A stretch of DNA of 42,825 bases from Candidatus Poribacteria bacterium (GCA_022394775.1 JAGFCB010000114.1:1-42825), one strand, 5' to 3'. Positions 32,994 through 41,437 are shown, counted from the first letter of the stretch. Translations and numbers: made by a program. Notes: generated from the sequence alone by a model not told the origin.

Positions 32994-33980
32994 ATGTTAG
33001 CCCGTAATGAAGTGGAGGGGTTTTTGCTTGGGTATTTCTTCAGATATACGGAAAGGCATGTCAATATCCAAACCAGCCTGAGCGAACCGCAAGGCATAAT
33101 TAAAGAAACAGAAGAACGAAACCCGAATTCTACCGACATCGATCTGAAGTCAACTTCAGAGATTGTTCGGATTTTCCATGAAGAAGATCAGAAAGCCGTC
33201 GCAGCAGTAGAAGCAGCATCTGATGCAATTACCCATGCTATTGATTTATGTGTGGATGCATTTCGCGCGGGGGGCAGGTTATTTTATGTAGGCGCGGGTA
33301 CAAGCGGTAGACTCGGCGTGTTAGATGCTTCCGAATGTCCGCCGACTTTCAGTACGCCTCCAGAGATGGTCCAAGGCATAATTGCGGGTGGGGATGTCGC
33401 CTTGCGTCGCTCAATCGAGGGCGAAGAGGACAAACCTGAAAGCGGCGCGCGTGCTGTCCAAGAACTGCAGCTCACCTCGCAAGATGTAATCGTTGGAATC
33501 GCAAGCAGTGGGCGGACACCTTATGTTATCGGGGCTTTGAAGCAGGCACATGCTATCGGCGCAACAACGATGTTTCTCTGCTGTGTGCCGCCACCTGAAC
33601 AATTAAAGGGATGGGTGACGCATTTCATCACACCCATTGTTGGACCCGAGATTATTACTGGCTCAACTCGATTGAAATCAGGAACAGCCACGAAACTTGT
33701 CCTGAATATGCTCACAACCGTCTCTATGATAAAACTCGGCAAGGTCTACAATAATCTGATGGTGGACGTGCATGCTTCTAATTCAAAACTTGTCGCGCGG
33801 AGCATTCGGATTGTTCAAGCCGCTACGGGCGTAGACATTGAGACAGCTGAGGCAGCATTAGCACAAGCGGACGGTCGAGCGAAACTGGCTATCGTAATAC
33901 TCGCGAAAGAACTGAACGTAACAGACGCAAAGGCACTCTTAGAAAAACACTCTGGATTTCTAAGGCACATTCTTGACTAA
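32994..33980 (+). CDS. murQ: N-acetylmuramic acid 6-phosphate etherase
   Basis: A 328-residue MurQ, which removes the lactyl ether from MurNAc-6-phosphate to give GlcNAc-6-phosphate. The SIS-fold sugar-phosphate site reads YVGAGTSGRLGVLDASECPPTF, followed by ESGARAVQELQLTSQDVIVG and SSGRTPYV, and the IKLGKVYNNLMVDVHASN block is nearly invariant in the family. Homology to other MurQs begins at about residue 38 (TEERNPNSTDID), so the first 36 residues are an unconserved extension and the true start is uncertain; no ATG, GTG or well-spaced TTG sits nearer the conserved region. The phrase GAACCGCAAGG occurs upstream of this start, again inside the extension, and before the gene at 35128. It should work with the kinase before it. 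Confidence 0.92.
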   Translation: MLARNEVEGFLLGYFFRYTERHVNIQTSLSEPQGIIKETEERNPNSTDIDLKSTSEIVRIFHEEDQKAVAAVEAASDAITHAIDLCVDAFRAGGRLFYVGAGTSGRLGVLDASECPPTFSTPPEMVQGIIAGGDVALRRSIEGEEDKPESGARAVQELQLTSQDVIVGIASSGRTPYVIGALKQAHAIGATTMFLCCVPPPEQLKGWVTHFITPIVGPEIITGSTRLKSGTATKLVLNMLTTVSMIKLGKVYNNLMVDVHASNSKLVARSIRIVQAATGVDIETAEAALAQADGRAKLAIVILAKELNVTDAKALLEKHSGFLRHILD

Positions 33981-34037
33981 CAGTTTACCAATCCCTGTAG
34001 ACGTGCTTTTTAAGAGCGCGATTTAAAGGAGAAACAG

Positions 34038-34988
34038 ATGGGCACCAAAGTTGGACTTGCCAAAACCGGCAGGCGACGTTCTAACGTGTTTGAAGCGTTG
34101 GACAATATACGTGAGGAACTCACACCAAAAGTGCGTGAGCAGGTACTGTTGAAACCGAATTTCCTCTCCAGTACCAATCAACTCGCTTCGTCGCACGTGG
34201 ATGCGATGCGAGGCGCGTTGGATTTTCTGTTGAGTACACCCCAACCACCGAAAGAGGTCATTGTCGCTGAAGGCGCGAATGAAAAATTTTCTGGTGAGGC
34301 GTTCCAAGTTTTCGGTTATGAAGCACTTCAAGCCGAATACGATATCCCGATCCGGCTTGTTGATTTACATCAAGAGACTGAATGGGTAGAAACCAGTGTC
34401 TTTCTATCTGGGCGTGAGGAAGATACCGTGCGGATGCCAAAGACAGTTCTGGATTGTCCTTGTACAATCTCCGTCGCTATCGCTAAAACACACGATGCCG
34501 GGGTTGTAACACTCGCAATGAAGAATATGATTATGGGCACCCTACATAAGGAGGATCGGATCAAAATGCACGGCTATCATAGCCACGCAGATCGGGTGCT
34601 ACCACGCGAGGCACAGACGCTCAATATCAATTTACTGCGGCTTTCACGCCACCTCAAACCCGATATCGCTATCGTTGATGGTACCCTTGGACTACAAGGC
34701 AACGGACCCGGTGGCACCGACTCTGTTCCGCTCGGCATCGCTGTTGTGAGTGGTGACGTATTTGCGGCAGATGCCGTTACAACAAAAGCAATGGGATTTG
34801 AGCCATTGGAAATTGGGCTTTTCCATTATGCAAATGAATTGGGCTACGGCACCGCGGATTTGAATGAAATTGACATCGTTGGACCTGCCGTTGAGACAGT
34901 CACGACATCGTTTAAGCCTCATGAAACAACCGAACTTCAGTTCCAATGGCAAGAAGCGAGTCCCGCTGAATATCTGACGGCAGACTAA
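34038..34988 (+). CDS. DUF362 protein
   Basis: A 316-residue protein of the DUF362 family. Diagnostic blocks are VLLKPNFLSSTN (about residue 35), VIVAEGANEKFSGEAFQVFGY, a conserved KTHDAGVVTLAMKNMIMGTL and KPDIAIVDGTLGLQGNGPGGT. There is no ferredoxin-like CxxC cluster, unlike longer members. The family has no proven reaction; members are cytoplasmic and occur beside oxidoreductases. AAAGGAG precedes the ATG. It follows murQ by 57 bases in the same direction and may share its transcript, but a role in amino-sugar recycling is not implied by the sequence. Confidence 0.9.
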   Translation: MGTKVGLAKTGRRRSNVFEALDNIREELTPKVREQVLLKPNFLSSTNQLASSHVDAMRGALDFLLSTPQPPKEVIVAEGANEKFSGEAFQVFGYEALQAEYDIPIRLVDLHQETEWVETSVFLSGREEDTVRMPKTVLDCPCTISVAIAKTHDAGVVTLAMKNMIMGTLHKEDRIKMHGYHSHADRVLPREAQTLNINLLRLSRHLKPDIAIVDGTLGLQGNGPGGTDSVPLGIAVVSGDVFAADAVTTKAMGFEPLEIGLFHYANELGYGTADLNEIDIVGPAVETVTTSFKPHETTELQFQWQEASPAEYLTAD

Positions 34989-35127
34989 ACAAATGGATTG
35001 TACAGTTTTATTGATAATTGTAGCCTGCATTTAAACGACAGCACTTTGCTTTCTCACTGCGAAGCAGGCACAGGTGGTTAACGGTACTTAACCAATTCAT
35101 CTGAATGAACCGCAAGGAAAATAAAAT

Positions 35128-36018
35128 ATGAGACGTTTTTGTAATGTATTGATTCTGTTTTCACTTATTTTTACAACACCCGTCTGGGCATGGTGGGGCG
35201 GCGGACACGATATTCTTACACAGGCAGCCGTTAAATCACTTCCTGAAGAGATGCCAGAGTTTTTTCGATCCGCTGAAAAAATGATCGCCCACTGTGTTTA
35301 TGACCCAGATATTTCTAAGGAACGTGGCACGCCACACGCACGACAGGCTGAATACGGCGAACACTACATTGATGTCGAATTACTAAAAGGGCATCCGATA
35401 CCAGAGGGACGCGAGGCACATATTAAATTATGCGCAGAACTCGGGATTGCACCGCGAGCCGTCGGCACACTGCCATACGCATTGGCAGAATGGACAGAAC
35501 GCCTCGCTGTTGCTTTTGCAGAGCATCGTAAATGGCCCGATAATCCGATGATTCAGAACAAATGCTTCCTCTATGCAGGTTTCCTTGCACACTATGCACA
35601 GGATATGTGTCAACCGCTGCACCTCACCATTAATTTTGATGGGATTAAACAAGCAGACGGAACACGCCTACATGCTGGTATCCATGAGAAAGTTGATTCG
35701 GCAATTGAGATGTTGAAACTGAATCCAACAGAACTCGCGAAAGCACAACAGATAGAGGCTGTCGGCGATTTGATGCCAGCGATAATAACGCAGATCAAAG
35801 CCGGATTCAGTCTGGTTGATAGCGTCTACGCACTCGCCGAAGATTGGAAAGATCTGAAAAACCCGACGCCTGCTTTGGTTGATTTTACAAATGACCGAGC
35901 GCGGGAATCTGTGCGTTGGACGGCTTCGCTCTATTTGACCGCGTGGCAACTCTCCGAAGGTGTTAGGCTACCCGGCTGGCTTGACCGCGGAAAAAACGAT
36001 GCAGACGCATCACACTAA
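35128..36018 (+). CDS. exported S1/P1-nuclease / phospholipase-C-like protein
   Basis: A 296-residue zinc-dependent hydrolase of the S1/P1 nuclease and phospholipase C superfamily. A signal peptide ends at WAW or PVWA, so the mature chain would begin WWGGGHDIL or nearby; in this superfamily the mature N-terminal tryptophan's amino group binds zinc, next to a WG..GH motif as seen here. The second metal signature is AGFLAHYAQDMCQPLHLTINFDG, in family register with the HxxxD and PLH motif. GEHYIDVELL supplies another histidine. AAGGAAA lies upstream of the ATG. It should be extracytoplasmic and cleave phosphodiesters (nucleic acid or lipid). The next gene, SBP56, starts 22 bases later. Confidence 0.88.
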   Translation: MRRFCNVLILFSLIFTTPVWAWWGGGHDILTQAAVKSLPEEMPEFFRSAEKMIAHCVYDPDISKERGTPHARQAEYGEHYIDVELLKGHPIPEGREAHIKLCAELGIAPRAVGTLPYALAEWTERLAVAFAEHRKWPDNPMIQNKCFLYAGFLAHYAQDMCQPLHLTINFDGIKQADGTRLHAGIHEKVDSAIEMLKLNPTELAKAQQIEAVGDLMPAIITQIKAGFSLVDSVYALAEDWKDLKNPTPALVDFTNDRARESVRWTASLYLTAWQLSEGVRLPGWLDRGKNDADASH

Positions 36019-36039
36019 AAACTAAAAGGAGAAATAAAC

Positions 36040-37431
36040 TTGTTACAACAGTGGAAACCTGATCCAACTTTTTATCCATCACCCAAGATGGCGATTGAGG
36101 CACCTATCGAAGATGTCGCCTATGTCGCTGCACCAAGAGATGACGACAAGCCCGACGCGATGTGTGTGGTTGATCTCAACACAGCATCTGATACCTATGG
36201 ACAGATTGTTAATAAACTGGAACTCGGCGTTCGCGACGAAATTCATCACTTCGGTTGGAATGCTTGTAGTGCTGCACTCTGCCCCTACGCCCCACACCCT
36301 TATGTAGAACGGCGTTACCTCATTGTGCCAGCATTACGGGGTTCTCATATCTATATCCTTGATGTGAAAGAGAATCCTAAAGCACCTCAACTCGTGAAGA
36401 CCATAAAAGCGGATGAAGTTGAGGGACGTTCCGGATATACGCGTCCACATACAGTACACTGCGGTCCCGAAGGTATCTATATTAGTGCGCTGGCTTCAGC
36501 AGGTTCTGAAGAAGGTCCTGGCGGGATTTTCCTCATGGATCACTACAATTTCAATATTCTCGGGCAGTGGGAAGTGGAACGCGGTCCACAATCCCTCTCT
36601 TACGATTTCTGGTGGCACTTGGGGTACGATGTCGCCGTCACCAGCGAATGGGGTACCCCGGCAATGATTGAAAACGGCGTAAGCCTTGAAGATTTAGGTG
36701 CCCGCAAATTCGGACACAAAATCCATATCTGGGATATCCGACACCGCAAGAATATCCAGACCTTGGATTTGGGCGACGACTATCAGATGATTTTAGAGTT
36801 ACGTCCCGCGCACGACCCAACGAAGGCACACGGGTTCGTTAATGCGGTATTGAATATGAACGACCTGTCGAGCTCCATTTGGACATGGTATAAAGATGGA
36901 GACGATTGGGGCATTCAAAAAATTATTGATATTCCCGCACAAGCACCTGAGAACCCAGATGACTTGCCACCTGCTTTGAAGGATATCGGGATGATTCCGC
37001 CGCTTGTCACCGACCATATCCTCTCGCTGGATGACCGGTTCCTGTACGTCTCTTGTTGGGGCACTGGGGAGTTGCTACAATACGATGTGTCTGACCCGTT
37101 TAATCCAAAGCATACCGGAACTCTCGAAATAGGCGGAATTACAAAATCACATCCGCACCCGGCTGCTGGACCTGTCAGTGGCGGTCCGCAGATGGTTGAA
37201 TTGAGTCGAGATGGCAAACGCCTCTACTTCACTAATTCCCTCTACGTCGCATGGGATAACCAGTTTTACCCCGAAGGCGCAAACGGATGGATGGTGAAGG
37301 CTGATGTGAATACAGAGGATGGCGGACTGGAATTGGATCCTAACTTCTTCGTAGACTTCGGCGAGAGTCGCGCCCATCAGATTCGACTGCAAGGCGGCGA
37401 TAGTTCTTCTGATACTTTTTGCTACTCGTAA
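36040..37431 (+). CDS. selenium-binding protein SBP56 / methanethiol oxidase family
   Basis: A 463-residue protein of the SBP56 family, whose bacterial members oxidise methanethiol to formaldehyde, hydrogen sulfide and hydrogen peroxide. Family blocks: HHFGWNACSAALCPY with the redox cysteine at about residue 75, RRYLIVPALRGSHIYILD, GYTRPHTVHCGPEG, FWWHLGYDVAVTSEWGTP, GHKIHIWDIRHRKN, LRPAHDPTKAHGFV and the C-terminal HQIRLQGGDSSSDTFCY. The start is a TTG, supported by AAAAGGAG at eight bases and by the match starting immediately. No signal peptide, unlike the exported MtoX enzymes. The tight spacing suggests co-transcription with the nuclease-like gene. Substrate here is inferred only from the family. 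Confidence 0.93.
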   Translation: MLQQWKPDPTFYPSPKMAIEAPIEDVAYVAAPRDDDKPDAMCVVDLNTASDTYGQIVNKLELGVRDEIHHFGWNACSAALCPYAPHPYVERRYLIVPALRGSHIYILDVKENPKAPQLVKTIKADEVEGRSGYTRPHTVHCGPEGIYISALASAGSEEGPGGIFLMDHYNFNILGQWEVERGPQSLSYDFWWHLGYDVAVTSEWGTPAMIENGVSLEDLGARKFGHKIHIWDIRHRKNIQTLDLGDDYQMILELRPAHDPTKAHGFVNAVLNMNDLSSSIWTWYKDGDDWGIQKIIDIPAQAPENPDDLPPALKDIGMIPPLVTDHILSLDDRFLYVSCWGTGELLQYDVSDPFNPKHTGTLEIGGITKSHPHPAAGPVSGGPQMVELSRDGKRLYFTNSLYVAWDNQFYPEGANGWMVKADVNTEDGGLELDPNFFVDFGESRAHQIRLQGGDSSSDTFCYS

Positions 37432-37522
37432 GAATCGAATGATATTCTTGATCGGCGTACTGCTGGCGAGATTTCCAACCTTGCTCCCGAAGTGCGCATG
37501 ACGTTACAATACTGTTTGAAAA

Positions 37523-37553
37523 AAGGGTGCGCAAGTTTTTTTGCCGCACCCTT
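37523..37553. terminator. terminator-like hairpin after SBP56
   Basis: Arms AAGGGTGCG (37523-37531) and CGCACCCTT (37545-37553) are perfectly complementary with a T-rich loop. On the minus strand a T6 tract follows; on the plus strand an A/T-rich tail follows. It lies 91 bases after the SBP56 stop codon and 27 before the next start. Confidence 0.55.
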
Positions 37554-37579
37554 ATATTATCACTGAAAAGAGATATTTT

Positions 37580-38221
37580 ATGGATACTGTCTCGTGGTTA
37601 AGTTACACACTTCTCGGCGTATTTCACGGTATTAATCCGGGGATGGGCTGGCTTTTTGCGGTTGCGTTAGGTATGCAGGAAAAACGAAGGGGCGCGGTTA
37701 TCGGCGCACTTTTTCCTATGGCACTTGGACACGCTATATCTATTGCTGTCGTCGTTTTTATCATCGCTTTGGCGCAGCAACAACTTCCTGAGAATGTTCT
37801 TCGCATCGCTTGCGCAGTCGTTCTGTTCGGTTTTGGCGCGTACAAATTCTTCCGAGCGCGACACCCAAAATGGGTCGGGATGCGTGTTAACTTCAAGGAC
37901 TTAACGATCTGGTCTTTCCTGATGGCATCTGCACACGGCGCAGGTTTGATGCTGGCACCCCTTTTATTACGGACACCCGCTGCTGAAGCATCAGGGCATA
38001 CACACCATGCGGCAATGGGCATGGCAGATAACGCTGTGGTGTTACTGTCTGCAGTCGGGGTACATACCCTCAGTTTCTTCGTCGTGACGGGGATTGTGGC
38101 GGTTATCGTTTACGAGGTCGTAGGGCTTGCACTCCTTCGCAAAGCATGGTTCAATATGGATCTACTCTGGTCCATCGCTTTGATGATTGCTGGTGTTGTT
38201 ACCCTTTTCTGGAAGCATTAA
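37580..38221 (+). CDS. polytopic membrane protein, function unknown
   Basis: A 213-residue integral membrane protein with about six hydrophobic segments. The ATG at 37580 has AAAGAGA upstream and gives a membrane start; the in-frame reading from 37541 begins inside the preceding terminator. Recognisable stretches are LGVFHGINPGMGWLFAVALG, GALFPMALGHAISIAVVV and MASAHGAGLMLAPLLL, with several histidines placed inside or near membrane segments. These resemble NicO/UreH-type and heavy-metal-linked membrane proteins, so a metal-transport-related role is a guess. Not confidently assigned to a family. Confidence 0.8.
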   Translation: MDTVSWLSYTLLGVFHGINPGMGWLFAVALGMQEKRRGAVIGALFPMALGHAISIAVVVFIIALAQQQLPENVLRIACAVVLFGFGAYKFFRARHPKWVGMRVNFKDLTIWSFLMASAHGAGLMLAPLLLRTPAAEASGHTHHAAMGMADNAVVLLSAVGVHTLSFFVVTGIVAVIVYEVVGLALLRKAWFNMDLLWSIALMIAGVVTLFWKH

Positions 38222-38339
38222 ATTCTGTGTTCTGTCCAGTCTAAACTTAAGGGCTATTCATAGTGGCAATTCATCGCGCCACGTGATTGGCAGAGAGATA
38301 CTGCCTTTGCGAACCAGTGTTCCTACAAATTTAGGGGAT

Positions 38340-38549
38340 TCAACTTTCAGTTTGTTCTAATGCTCTCTCAAAAATCACAATTATGGCGGTTGCTTCCCCC
38401 ATAGCCGCTGCCGGTTGGATTACCTCACAAAGCCGCCAACCTTCTTTCCCTTCACGATTAAGAGTACTTTCAAGATCAGGTATCTTTCTGGATTTAAAGC
38501 CAAGTCCTTTCTGGCTAATTCTTATGGTTTTGTATTCGTATTTCGTCAT
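38340..38549 (-). CDS. DUF4177 protein
   Basis: A 69-residue protein of the DUF4177 type: KYEYKTIRI at the start, a middle helix ESTLNREGKEGWRLCEVI, and a last strand TAIIVIFERAL. The family is small and of unknown function. Its ATG overlaps the stop codon of the nucleotidyltransferase gene (TAATG), so it is translationally coupled to it. It is the last of five tightly packed minus-strand genes (38340-41041). Confidence 0.85.
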   Translation of the reverse strand: MTKYEYKTIRISQKGLGFKSRKIPDLESTLNREGKEGWRLCEVIQPAAAMGEATAIIVIFERALEQTES

Positions 38550-39100
38550 TATTTTTCCTTAATCTGCGTTGGAAGCAACGCAATGCCGTATCTTTCTTGC
38601 AATGCCCGTAGGTCAGCAAAGTCTGTATCTTGTAATGTATATCCAGCGTGTGAGCGTACTTGGTAATCAACCGATAGACATCGGACCTCTCTCCCTCCGA
38701 TAAAACCTACAGTGTTCAACTCTGGTTGGGTGATAATCCAGTCAATCTCTCCTGGTCCGTAGATCGCACCGCCATCCGCGATAAGTTCGACGACATGAAA
38801 GTCAATTTCTCCATGAGATTGATGACCCATCACGAAGTTTCGATCTTTACGGTCATCGGTGTAGATGTCAGCAAAGCCACGCGCGAAGAGTGCCTCGGTG
38901 AGGATTGCTGAATCTGCCCATGAGATGATAATATCCAAATCCTGGTGTGTCCGAGTGCATTCACCCAATAAAGCATCAACACCCCATCCACCGTCAATCC
39001 AGACTTTGATACCAAGTTCATCAAAGAGATCAAGGAACCAATGAACCTTGTCAATACTCATATAACTTACATAAAAAGGAAGTTGTGTTGGGTTTTGCAT
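38549..39100 (-). CDS. LnuA/AadA-like nucleotidyltransferase
   Basis: A 183-residue nucleotidyltransferase with the pol-beta fold. The catalytic motif reads WIDGGWGVDALLG (about residues 34-46) and then H52-Q-D54-L-D56, with the GEIDFHVVEL strand giving the third carboxylate; this arrangement matches lincosamide nucleotidyltransferases (LnuA) and AadA-like enzymes. It probably adenylylates a small molecule or, in related minimal systems, a protein or RNA. No ribosome-binding site is obvious, either here or at a later ATG at 39061. It starts 29 bases after the RelE toxin gene and overlaps the DUF4177 gene. Resistance is one possible role; cargo of a toxin-antitoxin island is another. Confidence 0.85.
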   Translation of the reverse strand: MQNPTQLPFYVSYMSIDKVHWFLDLFDELGIKVWIDGGWGVDALLGECTRTHQDLDIIISWADSAILTEALFARGFADIYTDDRKDRNFVMGHQSHGEIDFHVVELIADGGAIYGPGEIDWIITQPELNTVGFIGGREVRCLSVDYQVRSHAGYTLQDTDFADLRALQERYGIALLPTQIKEK

Positions 39101-39129
39101 AGTTTAAATCTGTCCCAGATAGAGCCGAC

Positions 39130-39393
39130 TTAGTAGACTTTGCTACGATGCCCAATTTGGTGAACAGTTACTTCTTTAGCACTTCTATCCAAAGAATAAA
39201 TAATCCGGTAATGTTTAGCAACTCTTAAACTAAATTTTTGTTTGTGTTTACCTTTTAGTGCTTTGTGATGTTCATTGTCAGGATTTTCGCATAGCCGCTC
39301 GAGTCTGCTACGAACCCGCCGAGCGATTGTAGAAGGCAAACGCGCTAAATCCGATTCTGCGCGTGGGTCCGTTACTAACGTATACATTATCAC
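39130..39393 (-). CDS. RelE/ParE-family toxin
   Basis: An 87-residue toxin of the RelE/ParE superfamily. The fold's signature is present: an N-terminal strand MYTLVTDPRAESDLARL, a central helix RSRLERLCENPDNEHHKALKG, and the C-terminal strands FSLRVAKHYRIIYSLD and VTVHQIGHRSKVY, with R and H near the ends. Such toxins cut mRNA on the ribosome (RelE) or poison gyrase (ParE); which one is unclear. The start is a GTG at 39393 in the GTGA overlap with the previous gene, or the ATG at 39387. The gene upstream encodes its presumed antitoxin. Confidence 0.9.
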   Translation of the reverse strand: MIMYTLVTDPRAESDLARLPSTIARRVRSRLERLCENPDNEHHKALKGKHKQKFSLRVAKHYRIIYSLDRSAKEVTVHQIGHRSKVY

Positions 39394-40070
39394 TCGATTC
39401 CTAACTTTTTGAAAATTTTTTCCATCGGGACTGGTTTAGTCCTGCCAGTTTCGTAATCTGCTATGCGCTGGTCCAATTCTTCTGCGAATTCTGGCTGCAT
39501 CTCTAACCCTTCATCTGGATCGTAGTGGTAATCTTCCAAGGCGAGTTCCAAGAGTTCGTAAGCGACAAAGAACTCGCGAAATGCAGCGTCCAACTGCTCG
39601 ATGGGTGCGTTCTGTTCGAGCAATCTCATGAGTCGTTCGCGTGAGGAGAAAATATCTTGAGTGACAAGTATATGTAACAGTTCTCGGAATTCGTCGGGAG
39701 ACAACTCAACAACTTTCTTATCCGGCATGGGATCACTTTTAAGATAAACCCCCATCCGTCTGTGGATGCGCTCTTCAAGCGTCGTCTTCCGGTTGGTGAG
39801 GATGTACTCGCGTTGTCTCTTGAGTTTTTTAGCGAGTGGTGTCTGGAGGTCAAGTCCTTTAAGTGGATCTTCCTCATACGCCTCAAACCAAAATCCCAGA
39901 TCTTCAACGTCGCCGTGAAAATGAAAGAATTCTGCCGATAGTGCCTCCTGTGAACTATTTTTTCCTAACAATGCGGCAAGTCGTTCTCGCGATTTGAAGA
40001 GTTCTTCGCTGACAAGAGTATGCAATAACTCGCGGAATTCAACCGGGTTCATCTCCGTGATTTTTTTCAT
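39390..40070 (-). CDS. tandem-duplicated antitoxin-like protein
   Basis: A 226-residue protein made of two copies of the same unit. Copy 1 begins MNPVEFRELLHTLV (residue 7), copy 2 LSPDEFRELLHILV (residue 123), an offset of 116 residues; both continue with F.SRERL..LL, an acidic patch, and a helical tail ending RRMGV in copy 1 and KKLGI in copy 2. The tail of copy 2 (QRIADYETGRTKPVPMEKIF) looks like the toxin-binding tail of RelB/ParD-type antitoxins. It lies directly before the RelE/ParE toxin with a 4-base overlap, so an antitoxin role is inferred. No DNA-binding motif is certain. Known antitoxins of this kind are about 80-100 residues, so this one is double length. Confidence 0.75.
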   Translation of the reverse strand: MKKITEMNPVEFRELLHTLVSEELFKSRERLAALLGKNSSQEALSAEFFHFHGDVEDLGFWFEAYEEDPLKGLDLQTPLAKKLKRQREYILTNRKTTLEERIHRRMGVYLKSDPMPDKKVVELSPDEFRELLHILVTQDIFSSRERLMRLLEQNAPIEQLDAAFREFFVAYELLELALEDYHYDPDEGLEMQPEFAEELDQRIADYETGRTKPVPMEKIFKKLGIE

Positions 40071-41041
40071 AATTCTTCCTTTTCACTGGAATTGAGTGTC
40101 TCCAGAGCCTTTTCTATTTCAGGTTGAAACACCTCTTTCAGTTTTAGCAAGTTCTCAATATGCCACCTTCTGATTTCTTCTAATTCACTATCAGGCAATT
40201 CAATGTCTCCATCGCGCGATATAGCAATCCGGGACGTTGATTTCTCTGCATCGCGACTCCATTCAAGTGGGCTACCAAAATTAGATCCGATTTCTCTCTT
40301 CCGATTTTCTAGCATGTTGAAAATTTTTATTCTTTTTTCGTCGATCTTTTGACGGATGTTTACGTATGTTAGCACTTTGCCACCTTTCGCGAACCAAGCA
40401 CCGTAGCGAATCTTCCCAAATCCAGATGAAAAGTTGTACCAATTTTGTGCTATGCCAACTTTTGCTCCGGTAAACTTATAATTTTCCCTTAGTTCATCAA
40501 TGAGGATTTGAAAATAGGATCTATACTTTTCACCTCTGGATGAAGGATCCGTTGAAGTTTTCTGTTTCTGGGATTTTTGCCATTCATTTGGAGAGACAAC
40601 GAGCTTGAATTCAAGGGCAGGATTTGAATTATCAATTCGCAGAACTTCTAATACAACACCGAAAAACTGAGTCTCTGTATCTGTTCGCTGATTTAACCAT
40701 TCTAATGCTTGGCGGTGTTCGTCTCTAATGTCTTCCGATATCCAGACCACTATTGAAGCATCAAAACCGGCTGCATAAGTAAGGAGTTTGCCGAGGTGAT
40801 CGTGATCAGTTCGCTTGAACTGGTTTTCAATAACAACTGTTCTTGAACTTCCTAAGTCTTGGGCGCGGAGATCAAGAGAAAAATCCCCAACAGACGCTTC
40901 TCTATCTATGATCTCAAGATCCATTCCGAGAGCGTCGCCCAATGTCTGGATATTTGATTCTAACCACGGAGTAAAATCACTTGCTTCGTTTTTCCATATT
41001 TCAGACAATGGAATTTTATTCAATTCGCTAAATTTAAGCAT
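40067..41041 (-). CDS. DUF4268 nuclease-like protein
   Basis: A 324-residue protein with an N-terminal PD-(D/E)XK-like core, ASVGDFSLDLRA (D53) and VVIENQF (E72-x-Q74), then DHDHLGKLLTYAAG, and a C-terminal DUF4268 domain (about 170-318) including WYNFSSGFGK, YVNIRQKIDEKRIKIFN and LEWSRDAEKSTSRI. This combination is found in proteins near restriction and toxin-antitoxin genes, and the core suggests DNA cleavage, which is not proven. AAAGGGA lies about eight bases before the ATG. It heads the minus-strand cluster and overlaps the next gene by four bases. Confidence 0.88.
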   Translation of the reverse strand: MLKFSELNKIPLSEIWKNEASDFTPWLESNIQTLGDALGMDLEIIDREASVGDFSLDLRAQDLGSSRTVVIENQFKRTDHDHLGKLLTYAAGFDASIVVWISEDIRDEHRQALEWLNQRTDTETQFFGVVLEVLRIDNSNPALEFKLVVSPNEWQKSQKQKTSTDPSSRGEKYRSYFQILIDELRENYKFTGAKVGIAQNWYNFSSGFGKIRYGAWFAKGGKVLTYVNIRQKIDEKRIKIFNMLENRKREIGSNFGSPLEWSRDAEKSTSRIAISRDGDIELPDSELEEIRRWHIENLLKLKEVFQPEIEKALETLNSSEKEEL

Positions 41042-41437
41042 TCAGTCAATCCCTTTATCACAAATAACTTTAGATTATGAGTATACACAACAACTGCATT
41101 AAGCGTACCATAAAACTAAGGTCGAGACAACTGAAAATTGTGTCCAATCGAGACTATTCAGTTTTCCTCTAATTTTGATCTACTGCTCGTAGATGCTTCT
41201 TGTAGGAGCGATCTCCCAGTTGCGACACGACGTGTTTGTCTTCAACGGATCCCAAACTTCCGCCCTGATAACTGAATGCCTCTACCGAAAAACTTGCTTT
41301 TTTTTCCTGTCCATGCTATAATTTCTTTCCAGTATACAAACAGAAAATTTCAATCCACTTTCTTGACGCGAGTTTGAACGCAATATCCTTAAAAAAAATT
41401 AAAACTATCAAGACGCACCAAAAAGGAGAACCTTAAT
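41042..41437. promoter_or_regulatory. divergent intergenic region with a strong promoter
   Basis: No supportable gene. It holds the promoter at 41294-41322 for the DUF4432 gene, and an element-like stretch GTAGGAGCGATCTCC (about 41202) with a GGAG/CTCC stem that resembles dispersed repeats. A promoter for the minus-strand island must lie here, but I see no clear boxes. Confidence 0.5.
41294..41322 (+). promoter_or_regulatory. sigma-70-type promoter for the DUF4432 gene
   Basis: TTGCTT (41294-41299), a 17-base spacer and TATAAT (41317-41322). The -35 matches at 4 of 6, the -10 is perfect and is preceded by TGC (extended-type). It gives a leader of about 110 bases to the TTG start. Confidence 0.6.

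Noticed and set aside
32946..33110. duplicated gene start as a separate small gene
   Set aside because: The frame is continuous with MurQ and has no stop; I treat it as an extension with an uncertain start.
38549..39100. lincosamide resistance gene
   Set aside because: The nucleotidyltransferase motif matches LnuA-like enzymes, but substrate cannot be read and the context is a toxin-antitoxin cluster, so I keep the neutral family name.
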